Assembly: GCA_964406945.1 (NCBI GenBank)
Contig: CAYOTO010000027.1
Span: 1 to 42,607 of the forward strand
Direction: 5' to 3'
Source: UBA2266 sp964406945
GTDB taxonomy: Bacteria; Planctomycetota; Phycisphaerae; Sedimentisphaerales; Anaerobacaceae
DNA: 42,607 bases
The position numbers and the translations under genes were made by a program. A model generated the notes under the pieces. The model was not told the origin of the DNA. It was given only the letters and a program-made list of their open reading frames with translations, and made no database searches. Shown here piece by piece: positions 17,401 to 24,989 of this stretch (its first letter is position 1; every line of letters starts with the position of its first letter).

Positions 17401-18291
17401 TTATTTGGCCTTCAGTCGGTCATGGCAGAGGTTTGCCATCGTGATGTACTGCTGGGGCGTTATCCGGTCGGGGCGGCTGGTGGGATCGACGCCGGATTCC
17501 TCGAATACGGTCTGCCAGTCCGAAATCTTCGCCAATTCGCCGGATGCCAGCTTCGTACAGGCCTTTACCATTTTGCGGCGGTGGCCCATGAAAAGGCTTA
17601 CTATCCGCGAAAAAAGGGCCGCATCGGCTATTCGGCAGGCCTTCTGGCTGTCGCGGCGAAAGCTCACCATGGCCGAGTCCACCTTGGGTTCCGGCCAGAA
17701 TACGTTGGGTTTTAGCACGCGGATCATTTGGGCCTGGCCCGTGGCCGCCAGGAACACCGTCAACGGCCCGTAATCGGCCGTTCGAGGTGCCCCGGTCATT
17801 CGGTCGGCAACCTCCTTCTGGACCGTTACGTGCATCTGGTCGGCCTTGACGGGACCGGATACGAGGTTGAGCATCAGCGGCGAGGCGATATTGTAGGGCA
17901 GATTGGCCACCAGCATGAATCGCCCCCTTTGCCTGCTCAGTGCATTCTCGACGGCCTGGATCACCGGCTCGGCAACCGCATTCTTGTTGCGCAGTACATC
18001 ACAGTGCAGAATCTGGGCATTGGGCTTTTCGGCGACCGTTTGCCGGGCGATGTCGATCAGGCGATTGTCTATCTCGACGCCGATAACCGCCCCGGCACGC
18101 TCGGCGAGTGCTTCGGTCAGCGATCCTGTTCCGCAGCCGACTTCGAGCACAACGTCTTCCGGTCCGATGCCCGCGGTCTCCAGGAGCAATCGCATGAGAT
18201 TGAGATCGATCAGGAAATTCTGGCCGAACTGCCTTCGCGGCCCGGTCCCGGCCGATTCGAGCAACTGGCGGATTTGCTGCTTGGTGTGCAT
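17401..18291 (-). CDS. rsmA: 16S rRNA (adenine1518/1519-N6) dimethyltransferase RsmA (KsgA)
   Basis: Dimethylates two adjacent adenines in helix 45 of 16S rRNA using S-adenosylmethionine, late in 30S assembly. GQNFLID at about residues 22-28 and the SAM-binding VLEVGCGTGSLTEAL are clear. The catalytic motif is VANLPYNIASPL, in which NLPY is diagnostic. The length, 296, is slightly longer than E. coli KsgA. GAGGA of its ribosome binding site overlaps the pdxA stop codon, 5 bases before its ATG, so the two are translationally linked. Last gene of ribE-pdxA-rsmA; pdxA next to ksgA is a common arrangement. Confidence 0.96.
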   Translation of the reverse strand: MHTKQQIRQLLESAGTGPRRQFGQNFLIDLNLMRLLLETAGIGPEDVVLEVGCGTGSLTEALAERAGAVIGVEIDNRLIDIARQTVAEKPNAQILHCDVLRNKNAVAEPVIQAVENALSRQRGRFMLVANLPYNIASPLMLNLVSGPVKADQMHVTVQKEVADRMTGAPRTADYGPLTVFLAATGQAQMIRVLKPNVFWPEPKVDSAMVSFRRDSQKACRIADAALFSRIVSLFMGHRRKMVKACTKLASGELAKISDWQTVFEESGVDPTSRPDRITPQQYITMANLCHDRLKAK

Positions 18292-18296
18292 CGTCC

Positions 18297-19364
18297 TCAG
18301 GTCTTCGTTGCAGAAGCTGCGCTTGCACGGCGATCTCTGCGGCGTCGCGTCGCGGCCATCTCGATCGCCGTTCGGATTGCGGCTTTCATGCTGGACGGAT
18401 CGGCCATATTCCTGCCGGCGATGTCGAAGGCTGTTCCGTGGGCCGGCGAGGTCCGGATAATCGGAATGCCGATTGTTACGTTTACTGCGTGATCGAACGC
18501 CAGCAGTTTTATCGGGATCATGCCCTGATCGTGGTACATCGCGACCACGCCGTCGTATTTGCCCCTTATGGCTCTGAGAAAAAGGCTGTCGGCCGGGTGC
18601 GGACCCGAGCAGTTTATACTCTGTGCGCGGGCCAGGGTTATGGCGGGCTTTATAATCCGGTTTTCTTCGTCGCCGAACTGGCCGCCCTCACCGGCGTGGG
18701 GATTCAGAGCCGCAACGGCGATTCGAGGGTGATTGATCCCGAAAAACTCATTTAAGGCGTCGTTGAGCAAGTCTATCGGCTCGAAAACGCAGCCAATGGT
18801 GAATTTGTGGCGGATTTCGAACAGAGGTTCGTGGATGGTCGCCAGGGCAATCTTGAGCGGGCCGGCGACGAACATCATGACCTTGCGTTTGGATTTGCAC
18901 TCGGAGGCGAGCATTTCGGTGTGTCCGGGCCACTCGCTGCCGGCCAGATGCCAGCTTTTCTTGCTGATCGGCGCGGTAACCACCGCGTCGATTATGCCCC
19001 TTTTTGCGGCGTCTATTGCGTCCAGGCAGAATCGCATCGAGGCTTCGCCGGCCACCCGGCTGGCGCCCCTGATCCAGGCCGGAACCGCATAATCGTCATA
19101 ATCGGCGACCATTACCTTGCGGGGATAATCGCGGCTGATTTTTTCGTGCTGATGGCGGCCCCAAAACGGTTCTATTTCCGCCCGGTCGGCGGCGTAGCAC
19201 AGATGCTCATTCATCCCGAAGACGACGAACTTGGCGGATCGGTGGATAAACGGATCCGAAAGCGCTTTTACCACGACCTCGGGCCCGATTCCCGCCGGAT
19301 CGCCCATTGTAACGCCTATGACGGGTTGTTCTGCTATCGGGATGTTTGGTTTATCGGTATTCAT
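18297..19364 (-). CDS. pdxA: 4-hydroxythreonine-4-phosphate dehydrogenase PdxA
   Basis: NAD-dependent oxidation of 4-phosphohydroxy-L-threonine in the DXP-dependent route to pyridoxal 5'-phosphate. GVTMGDPAGIGPEV starts the fold at about residues 18-31. The metal ligands are HTEML in the middle, ALNPHAGEGG, and YHDQGMIPIK followed by HGTAFDIAG. Its 355 residues include an Arg/Ala-rich C-terminal extension (RRRRDRRASAASATKT) beyond the usual 330. The ATG at 19364 has no strong ribosome binding site. It lies 33 bases after ribE and 5 bases before rsmA. Its co-substrate DXP comes from the dxs product, encoded 8 kb downstream. Confidence 0.96.
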   Translation of the reverse strand: MNTDKPNIPIAEQPVIGVTMGDPAGIGPEVVVKALSDPFIHRSAKFVVFGMNEHLCYAADRAEIEPFWGRHQHEKISRDYPRKVMVADYDDYAVPAWIRGASRVAGEASMRFCLDAIDAAKRGIIDAVVTAPISKKSWHLAGSEWPGHTEMLASECKSKRKVMMFVAGPLKIALATIHEPLFEIRHKFTIGCVFEPIDLLNDALNEFFGINHPRIAVAALNPHAGEGGQFGDEENRIIKPAITLARAQSINCSGPHPADSLFLRAIRGKYDGVVAMYHDQGMIPIKLLAFDHAVNVTIGIPIIRTSPAHGTAFDIAGRNMADPSSMKAAIRTAIEMAATRRRRDRRASAASATKT

Positions 19365-19397
19365 CGGACTATGGACCGGAATGAACGAATGAAGCCC

Positions 19398-20039
19398 CTA
19401 GAAGCCCATTTGTCTGAGGCTTTCGGTCGTAAGCGACTGTTTGCGAGGGAGTATTTTGTCCAGCCGGTTCAACACGGTTTTTACGACGATGTCGGTCTCG
19501 ATGTTGGCCGAATCGCCGATTTTGGCGGCGCCGAGTGTGGTATTACGCCATGTTTCGGGTATAACGGCTACGCTGAAGCCGCTGTCGTCAATACTGCTGA
19601 CGGTCAGGCTTATGCCGTCGACAGCGACCGAGCCTTTGACGATCATCTGGTCCAGCAGATCGGCCCCGGCGGTGAATCTGATATCGGCGTAGTCGCCGCT
19701 GTTGTCTATCGCCGCAAAGGTCGCGATTCCGTCCACATGGCCCTGCACTATGTGGCCCGCCAGCCGGTCTCCTGCCTTCAGAGCGCGTTCGATATTCACC
19801 GGGGCGCCCGGGCGAAGCCTGCCCAGATTGGAGCGATCGAGGGTCTCGGCGCTCAGATCGAATTTGGCCACAGGTCCGTCAATCGAGGTTACGGTCAGGC
19901 AGACGCCGTTTATCGCGATGCTGTCGCCGATTTCGCTTTCGGCGGCTATCTCGCCCAGATCCGCGGCGACAACTGCGGTGCGGCCGGTTCTCGCGACCGA
20001 CCTGATTGTGCCTGCCGATTCTATGAGCCCTGTGAACAT
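19398..20039 (-). CDS. ribE: Riboflavin synthase alpha chain
   Basis: Dismutates two 6,7-dimethyl-8-ribityllumazine molecules to riboflavin. MFTGLIES at the N-terminus is diagnostic and fixes the start at 20039. Two lumazine-binding barrels are visible, with SIAINGVCLTV and HIVQGHVDG in the first half and SVAVDGISLTV in the second. 213 residues is normal. No other riboflavin genes are in the window. First gene of an operon with pdxA and rsmA. No FMN riboswitch is evident in the 50-base leader. Confidence 0.95.
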   Translation of the reverse strand: MFTGLIESAGTIRSVARTGRTAVVAADLGEIAAESEIGDSIAINGVCLTVTSIDGPVAKFDLSAETLDRSNLGRLRPGAPVNIERALKAGDRLAGHIVQGHVDGIATFAAIDNSGDYADIRFTAGADLLDQMIVKGSVAVDGISLTVSSIDDSGFSVAVIPETWRNTTLGAAKIGDSANIETDIVVKTVLNRLDKILPRKQSLTTESLRQMGF

Positions 20040-20089
20040 GATTCGCTTTAAGTTCTTATGCAGTAGTGATTTAATCGATTTACCGGTAT

Positions 20090-20118
20090 ATGCTATTGAC
20101 GGTGCGGGCAAAAGTCAA
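20090..20118 (-). promoter_or_regulatory. Promoter for ribE-pdxA-rsmA
   Basis: On the minus strand, -35 TTGACT (20113-20118), a 17-base spacer, and -10 TAGCAT (20090-20095). It is about 50 bases before the ribE ATG and in the divergent gap with the next plus-strand gene. Five of six bases match at -35 and four of six at -10. Confidence 0.5.
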
Positions 20119-20247
20119 ACAAATGTTGTCCGGCGCCGGTATGGCGATATTGAATAGTTTGATTTTAAGCCGCTGAATTGTTATTATGATCGGCGGTTCT
20201 TCTTGAGCCCCTTGCACTGCGTAATTTCGTTAACAGGTGGTATTGTT

Positions 20248-20853
20248 ATGGATAATGTTTGGCTTAAAGTGGCTGCGGTGGCCGTTGTGGTTGTCGCTGC
20301 TCTGATAGGTCTGGCCGCGTTTACCTCGGGCGACGATTCGCCGCCGGCGCCCAGGCCCGAGCCGCGAACAGACGACGGGCCTAAAACCGTTTACGACCAG
20401 TGGGAAGAAGACGAAAAGAAGATGGAGGCCAAGCCCGGCGCCGCCGATCTGCAGACAAATGACGGCACCAATACAACCGCTCAGCAGAACACCGAACCCG
20501 CCGAAGATGCCAACACCGCTGTGGCGCAACAGTCGGCGCCGCGTACTCCGGACGTTCCGCCGGAACCCGAGGGCCAGCCCCAGTTCAGACAGCTCGAATC
20601 CGCCCAGAAGTACGACGCTGAGAGGCTTTGGAACTGGATCAAGCAGAAGCGGAAGATGAGCAGGCTGCCGATGCTCGGCGCCAAGGAAATGACCGACAAG
20701 TGCCGCGAATTGATGAGCAGATATCCGGGCACGGAGTACGATTACAAGTGCAGGCGCGTTCTGCGGGATCTTCCGGTGCGTTACCGCAAGATGCATGACA
20801 TCACCGAAGAAGAGATGGACCTGTCGAAGTTTTACAACGGGGGCAACCAGTAG
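20248..20853 (+). CDS. Membrane-anchored protein of unknown function
   Basis: 201 residues from the ATG at 20248, which has CAGGTGG upstream. A single hydrophobic helix covers about residues 5-25. A low-complexity linker rich in Pro, Asp, Glu, Asn and Gln (about 29-117) follows. The C-terminal 80 residues are charged and helical, with AERLWNWIKQKRKMSRLPMLG and MSRYPGTEYDYKCRRVLRDL. This looks like a lineage-specific helical-repeat (one TPR-like unit) protein. It is 20 bases upstream of the thymidylate synthase-like gene with a strong AAGGAGG between, so probably an operon. I do not recognise the family. Confidence 0.6.
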   Translation: MDNVWLKVAAVAVVVVAALIGLAAFTSGDDSPPAPRPEPRTDDGPKTVYDQWEEDEKKMEAKPGAADLQTNDGTNTTAQQNTEPAEDANTAVAQQSAPRTPDVPPEPEGQPQFRQLESAQKYDAERLWNWIKQKRKMSRLPMLGAKEMTDKCRELMSRYPGTEYDYKCRRVLRDLPVRYRKMHDITEEEMDLSKFYNGGNQ

Positions 20854-20873
20854 CAGTTCAAGGAGGACACCAG

Positions 20874-21764
20874 ATGACCATTGCCGCCACGACAGCGAAC
20901 ATACCCGTCATTTCCATAAATGCCGATTGCCTTCCCCAGGCCTGGGAGAAGGCGGTCCTGGCGGTATGGGACCGGGGCATCGAGGTCAAGACTCAGTACG
21001 ACAAGCCCGAGGACCCGCCCAGCAGGGATGCGACTGTTATGATCGCGGTAAGCAACCCGTTTAACGAGCCGCGGATACACAAGAATTTCCCCGGCGGGCC
21101 CGAGGAGCTGGAGGCGTATCGACAGGAAGTGGTCGAGGGTATTCACGACCACTGGATCGATGCGGCGGCGGGCAAATGGACCTATACCTACCATGAGCGG
21201 CTGTTTTCCTACTGCCCGGTCGAGGACATCCGCGATGCAGACTCGGCGAAACCGTTCGCGGCGGTCGACCAGATTCAGTATATAGTCGATTGCCTCAGCG
21301 GCGCCGGACACAGCCGGCGGGCCCAGGCGATTACCTGGATGCCCACCGCGGACCCGCAAACGGATGATCCGCCGTGCCTGCAGAGGATATGGTGCAGGTT
21401 GATCGCGACCGGCGAAGGCCAGTGGTCGCTCAACATGAACACACACTGGCGCAGTCGCGACCTGTACAAGGCGTGGTTCATGAACGTCTACGCACTGACG
21501 GACCTGCAGAAAAGAATCGCCGAGGGCATCGCGGCAAAGACCGGCGAAACAGTCACGGTGGGCAGATACGTGGATATAAGTGATTCACTGCACATATACG
21601 GCAGCTACTTCGACGAGGTGGCGCCCGAAATAGAGAAGATGCGAAGCGCCGGCTTTGGCGACAGGGCGTGGGACAGCACCCACCCGGCGTTTGCGATGAT
21701 GACCGAGGAAGCCAGGAACAAGCTGGCTCAGGATCCGGACTGGTACGCCAGGGCAAGAGGCTGA
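20874..21764 (+). CDS. Divergent thymidylate synthase (ThyA-like)
   Basis: Presumed dUMP C5-methylation with methylene-tetrahydrofolate. The 296-residue protein keeps the family's key stretch: PPC with the catalytic Cys168, WRSRD at 192-196 (canonical QRSCD), Asn204 exactly eight residues after that Asp as in ThyA, and DSLHIYG at 237-243 (canonical GDxHIY). The wording PPCLQ and RSRD recalls archaeal rather than E. coli ThyA. The N-terminal 130 residues are poorly conserved. Asn204 argues for dUMP rather than dCMP as substrate. AAGGAGG sits before the ATG. It could be a nucleotide hydroxymethylase relative, but the Asn makes that less likely. Confidence 0.75.
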   Translation: MTIAATTANIPVISINADCLPQAWEKAVLAVWDRGIEVKTQYDKPEDPPSRDATVMIAVSNPFNEPRIHKNFPGGPEELEAYRQEVVEGIHDHWIDAAAGKWTYTYHERLFSYCPVEDIRDADSAKPFAAVDQIQYIVDCLSGAGHSRRAQAITWMPTADPQTDDPPCLQRIWCRLIATGEGQWSLNMNTHWRSRDLYKAWFMNVYALTDLQKRIAEGIAAKTGETVTVGRYVDISDSLHIYGSYFDEVAPEIEKMRSAGFGDRAWDSTHPAFAMMTEEARNKLAQDPDWYARARG

Positions 21765-21804
21765 GGACCGGACGTTAATTGAAAGGTGTTTTGGGGTATT
21801 TGAA

Positions 21805-22662
21805 ATGGTATTGATTGTAAATGGCGAAAAGGTTGAAGAATCGGCGATCGAGCGGGAGATCGAGCGTCTGAGACCTCACTACGAACAGACATTTGCCGAC
21901 CAGCCGGCCGAGGAGCGGGAAAAACAGTTGGCCGAGTGGTGCAGGGAAAACGTTATCGAGCGGGTGCTGGTCAACCAGGATGCGAAGAACCAAGTATCGG
22001 AGGTTCCGCGGGAAAAGGTCGAAGAGGTCCTCAAGCAGATAAAGGAGCAGTACAAGGACGAAAAGGAGTTCGAGAAGGACTACGACGAAGAAGCCCGCAA
22101 GAAACTGCTGGACGACATCGAGCAGCAGATCAGGGTCGAGCAGAGACTCGAAGCAATATGCAAAGAGCTGCCCGAGCCCTCGAAAGAAGAGATCGAGGCT
22201 TTTTACAACGAGAACGCCGAAAACTTCCGCACGCCCGAACAGTTGCGGGTTGCCCACATGGTCAAGTATGTGAACTGGCAGACCGACGAGGCGGCGGCTC
22301 AGCAGGCCCTGCAGCAGGCCAAGGCCGAGCTGGACGGCGGCAAGCCTTTTGAAGCGGTTGTCGACCGGTATACAGACTGCGGCGATGCGGGGGGCGATCT
22401 GGGCATGGTTACGCGCGGCCAGATGGTCGAGGAATTCGAGGATGTTATCTTCAACCTCAGCGAAGGCCAGGTAAGCGATATATTCCGCACGCGGTTCGGT
22501 TATCACATCGCCAAAGTCTACAGCAGAAAGCCGAGCGAAATTGCGGGCCTGGACGAGGTTAAGTCCCATATCGTCGAGGCGCTTAGCCAGCAGAAAAGAG
22601 AGAAAGCCATAGAGCAGTTCGTCGACGAGCTGCGAAGCAAGGCGACGGTCGAAGAGGCCTGA
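21805..22662 (+). CDS. Parvulin-type peptidyl-prolyl cis-trans isomerase without signal peptide
   Basis: 285 residues. The N-terminal part (1-130) is a highly charged helical SurA/PrsA-like chaperone region beginning VLIVNGEKVEESAIEREIERL. The parvulin domain at about 145-245 has LRVAHMVKYV, the loop GGDLGMVTRGQMVEEFED and RTRFGYHIAKV. This is the usual PpiC_BED layout. There is no signal peptide or lipobox, so the protein should act in the cytoplasm, unlike SurA or PrsA. It follows the thymidylate synthase gene after 40 bases with GAAAGGTG upstream. It ends at a strong terminator. Confidence 0.88.
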   Translation: MVLIVNGEKVEESAIEREIERLRPHYEQTFADQPAEEREKQLAEWCRENVIERVLVNQDAKNQVSEVPREKVEEVLKQIKEQYKDEKEFEKDYDEEARKKLLDDIEQQIRVEQRLEAICKELPEPSKEEIEAFYNENAENFRTPEQLRVAHMVKYVNWQTDEAAAQQALQQAKAELDGGKPFEAVVDRYTDCGDAGGDLGMVTRGQMVEEFEDVIFNLSEGQVSDIFRTRFGYHIAKVYSRKPSEIAGLDEVKSHIVEALSQQKREKAIEQFVDELRSKATVEEA

Positions 22663-22717
22663 GCCGGCAGCTTCCCTGTACTGTCGTTTAAGAGTTTATT
22701 GGAATAAGCCAGAAAAA

Positions 22718-22750
22718 AGCCCGGGGCAATTTGCCTCGGGCTGTTTTTAT
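22718..22750 (+). terminator. Rho-independent terminator after the parvulin gene
   Basis: Stem AGCCCGGGGC / GCCTCGGGCT (10 base pairs with one G-U) around the loop AATTT, followed by GTTTTTAT. It is 55 bases after the stop codon and also has an A-run upstream, so it could act in both directions. Confidence 0.88.
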
Positions 22751-22799
22751 ATTAGACTTTAAGTGAAGCAGGACAGGACATCGAAAGTTGTTTGTTCCT

Positions 22800-22983
22800 G
22801 TTTACAATAAATGGTCAGGGCCGGCAAAAGGGCCCGACCGGTGTCCGATATTTATCGTCGGATGCGAACAGATACTGGCTCTTGTGCTCGCGTATGACGC
22901 GCGGGCGTGTACGAATGTTATGGGGGGCTATGTAAGTTTCTTTCCGAGTTAGCCTCTGCGTTCCAGGCGCAGAGGCTATTTTT
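22800..22983 (+). ncRNA. Candidate structured small RNA
   Basis: A stretch with no ORF, between two terminators, shows three successive foldable stems. The first is GGTC-A-GGGCC with GGCCC-GACC around an A-rich loop (about 22812-22838). The second is TCCGA/TCGGA (about 22843-22861). The third is GCTCGCG with CGCGGGC (about 22887-22907). A perfect 10-base stem, AGCCTCTGCG / CGCAGAGGCT (22951-22977), ends in ATTTTTA. This layout fits a free-standing RNA of about 180 bases. It lacks the RNase P, tmRNA and SRP core motifs. 6S RNA or a lineage-specific RNA is possible. A TACAAT hexamer (22802-22807) could be the -10, but no good -35 is seen. Confidence 0.35.
22951..22983 (+). terminator. Rho-independent terminator of the candidate RNA
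   Basis: Perfect 10-base inverted repeat (22951-22960 and 22968-22977) with a 7-base loop and the tail ATTTTTA. There is no plus-strand gene between this and the previous terminator, so it implies a separate short transcript. Confidence 0.85.
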
Positions 22984-23091
22984 ACGCGCGCTAATTGGTG
23001 GGGGGTGTACTTCGAAGTCGCTTTATCTTGAGACTAGGCCGACTCCAGGCAATTCGATGGCTGTTTTGAGGAATTTACTAGAATATTTGGG

Positions 23092-23142
23092 TTGACACAC
23101 AAGATATCCCTCCTAGAATTGATTTTCGACAAGATGTAGTGT
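23092..23142 (+). promoter_or_regulatory. nrdR promoter with two NrdR-box-like sites
   Basis: -35 TTGACA (23092-23097, perfect), a 16-base spacer, and -10 TAGAAT (23114-23119). Two sites resembling the NrdR box ACACWATATATWGTGT flank the -10. Site 1 at 23097-23112 matches well in its left half (10 of 16). Site 2 at 23127-23142 matches 12 of 16, ending TAGTGT. Their starts are 30 bases apart, close to three helical turns, as in known tandem NrdR sites. This fits autoregulation of nrdR and the ATP-cone gene. Confidence 0.6.
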
Positions 23143-23251
23143 AGTCTTGCTAAGTCGTGAGGAGTTTTATCCTTGGTGCCGTGGCGTTCCGGTACGCAGC
23201 GGTTGTGTTCTTCGGTTCGGTGTCGGCTATTGGGGTTCGAGATGCAAAGAA

Positions 23252-23743
23252 ATGAGATGTCCGTTCTGCAAGGAAGACCGGGATAGAGTAGTTGACTCGC
23301 GGAGCAGCGAAGGCGGTCGGGTTATTCGCCGCCGGCGTCAGTGTCTTTTGTGCGAGCGGCGTTTCACGACCTATGAAAAGATAGGCGAGAGCTTCAAGCT
23401 CTATGTCGTAAAGAAGGACAACTCGCGGGCTCCATACGAGCGAGATAAGATAATGGCCGGCTTGCGTAAGGCCTGTTACAAGAGGCCCGTATCGGCCGAG
23501 CAGATCCAGCAGATAGCCGATAAGGTCGAAGAAGACATTTTCAAAGAATGCGATAAGGAAGTTGCATCGTCGTTCGTCGGTGATAGCGTGATGCGTCATC
23601 TGCGAGAAATCGACAAAGTGGCCTACATTCGATTTGCGAGCGTTTACAGGGATTTCATGGACGCGGGCGAGCTTATCGAAGAAGTCAGCCACGTAATCGA
23701 GCATAGCGAACCCAATGAGCAACTGAAGCTGTTCGGAGGGTGA
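23252..23743 (+). CDS. nrdR: Transcriptional repressor NrdR
   Basis: Senses dATP/ATP and represses ribonucleotide reductase genes. 163 residues. The zinc ribbon is C3, C6, C31, C34 (MRCPFC and QCLLC), with the conserved RVVDSR and RRRRQC. An ATP-cone domain at about 49-139 (VVKKDNSRAPYERDKI, CYKRPVS) follows. The C-terminal tail LKLFGG is slightly longer than in short NrdRs. The start is set by MRCPFC; a longer in-frame ORF to 23147 has no conserved sequence. It is followed after 90 bases by a separate ATP-cone gene; both sit behind the tandem NrdR-box-like promoter. Confidence 0.96.
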   Translation: MRCPFCKEDRDRVVDSRSSEGGRVIRRRRQCLLCERRFTTYEKIGESFKLYVVKKDNSRAPYERDKIMAGLRKACYKRPVSAEQIQQIADKVEEDIFKECDKEVASSFVGDSVMRHLREIDKVAYIRFASVYRDFMDAGELIEEVSHVIEHSEPNEQLKLFGG

Positions 23744-23833
23744 TAAAAGAATCCGGAACAGCAGCTTGATGCATGGACTTGCATCGGGAACGGTTGGGGG
23801 CCGGTTTTTTTGCATGGAGGCAAAAGCAGGCAA

Positions 23834-24415
23834 ATGCGGTCGCAATTGAAAGTAAAAAAGAACGGCGGGGGCGTCGAGGAATACTTGCACACGAAGGTAA
23901 TCGGTGCGATTAATAACGCTCTGAGCAGGTCCGGTCGGGCGGATGTCTACACGGCCGAGCAGCTCGCGGACGTGGTTACCTACTATCTCTACCACAAAAG
24001 GCGCCGCAACAGCGTCGACAGCATGGAGATACTGTCGATGATCAAGGCCGTTCTGACCAGCACCGGTCATGACGAGGCGGCTGTCGCTCTCAGTGAACAT
24101 CACATGAACCGCCGGATACGCCGCCGGCGGGTGGATGTGATTTCGGTTCACGTGCGGGAACTGGCCGATGCCCAGGCAATATGCGGTATCGAGACCGCCA
24201 GCAGCAGGAGCCCCTGGGATAAATCGATAATTGTGGACGATCTGATGACCGAGCACGACATTCCCCAGCAGACCGCCAGGACCATCGCCTCGATGGTCGA
24301 AGAAAAGGTCTTCAATATGGGTATAAGCGTCGTCCCGGCCAGCCTGGTCAGGCAACTGGTCCTCAGCGATACCGCCGCAATCCTCCACGCCGAAGAACAA
24401 CTTCAAATGGCCTGA
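23834..24415 (+). CDS. Stand-alone ATP-cone domain protein
   Basis: 193 residues. Residues about 4-95 form one ATP-cone (KVKKNGGGVEEYLHTKVIGA, then LADVVTYYLYHKRRRNSVDSMEILSMIKAVL). This is the regulatory domain found in ribonucleotide reductase large subunits and in NrdR. No zinc ribbon and no reductase catalytic part is present. The C-terminal 95 residues (DVISVHVRELADAQ, MVEEKVFNMGISVVPASLVRQLVLSD) form a helical second half, perhaps also nucleotide- or partner-binding. It directly follows nrdR, 90 bases apart, with GGAGG 13 bases and GCAGG 3 bases before the ATG. Inferred role: nucleotide-sensing partner of NrdR or of the reductase. Confidence 0.8.
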   Translation: MRSQLKVKKNGGGVEEYLHTKVIGAINNALSRSGRADVYTAEQLADVVTYYLYHKRRRNSVDSMEILSMIKAVLTSTGHDEAAVALSEHHMNRRIRRRRVDVISVHVRELADAQAICGIETASSRSPWDKSIIVDDLMTEHDIPQQTARTIASMVEEKVFNMGISVVPASLVRQLVLSDTAAILHAEEQLQMA

Positions 24416-24485
24416 GCCGGTCCACAGGCCGGGTCCGCTGTTTGTGGCAAACCCCTGAAATTCATGCGCAGAAAGGCATTCGATT

Positions 24486-24965
24486 ATGCGAAAATTAATG
24501 ATATCAGCATGCCTGCTCGGAACCGTCACGCTCTTGGTGGGCGTCTCGGGCTGTAAGAAAGCCTCCGAACCCGTTTCGGAGCCATCGGGCAACCCTTTCG
24601 TTGGTACATGGGTAATTGACTACGATCGCTCGCTGGCTGAGGCTGCCAACAGCCCGAAATACACGCCGGCGGATGCCGAGAAGATGCCTGCAATTATCCA
24701 GAAGCTGATGGAGCGGATGAAAATCCAAATCAGCGACACTGAAATCGTATACATAATGGGGGACCGGCGGCAGGCATTGGCTTATACCGTAATATCGCAG
24801 GACGGCGACGGGCTTGTCGCTGAAGCACAAGCCGGAGACGAGAAGGCCAGTGTGACGTTCACACTCATTGACGGCAAGTACATGAACTTCAAGTCTTCGG
24901 CTTCCGACGATATGGATTACTACATCTGGAAGCCTGCAGAGCAGGTCAATGGGTCATCGAACTGA
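24486..24965 (+). CDS. Small lipoprotein with lipocalin-like fold
   Basis: 159 residues. The signal peptide has a lipobox VGVSGC, with the lipidated Cys at residue 23. After a Ser/Glu/Pro linker the domain begins NPFVGTWVIDYDRS, the GTW pattern of lipocalin or META-like beta-barrels. It ends with DMDYYIWKPA. GAAAGG lies about 10 bases before the ATG. It is 70 bases after the ATP-cone gene, so it may be transcribed with it, but no functional link is evident. It converges on miaA, 24 bases away. Confidence 0.72.
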   Translation: MRKLMISACLLGTVTLLVGVSGCKKASEPVSEPSGNPFVGTWVIDYDRSLAEAANSPKYTPADAEKMPAIIQKLMERMKIQISDTEIVYIMGDRRQALAYTVISQDGDGLVAEAQAGDEKASVTFTLIDGKYMNFKSSASDDMDYYIWKPAEQVNGSSN

Positions 24966-24989
24966 AAAGGCCCGGGCGTTAGTGTCGCT

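Larger units (their letters stand above)
22663..23251 (+). other. 589-base gap between the parvulin gene and nrdR
   Basis: No convincing ORF. It holds, in order: a terminator (22718-22750), a possible structured RNA (22800-22983) ending in a second terminator, a strong promoter with two NrdR-box-like sites (23092-23142), and a leader of about 110 bases before nrdR. Each is listed separately. Confidence 0.7.

Noticed and set aside
18807..20051. 414-codon open frame on the plus strand
   Set aside because: Antisense to pdxA and ribE, which are certain.
22810..22840. GGTCAGGGCCGG resembling the SRP RNA domain IV
   Set aside because: The matching AGCAG side of the symmetric loop is missing; it folds as a plain hairpin.
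23150..24592. 480-codon open frame on the minus strand
   Set aside because: Antisense to nrdR and the ATP-cone gene.
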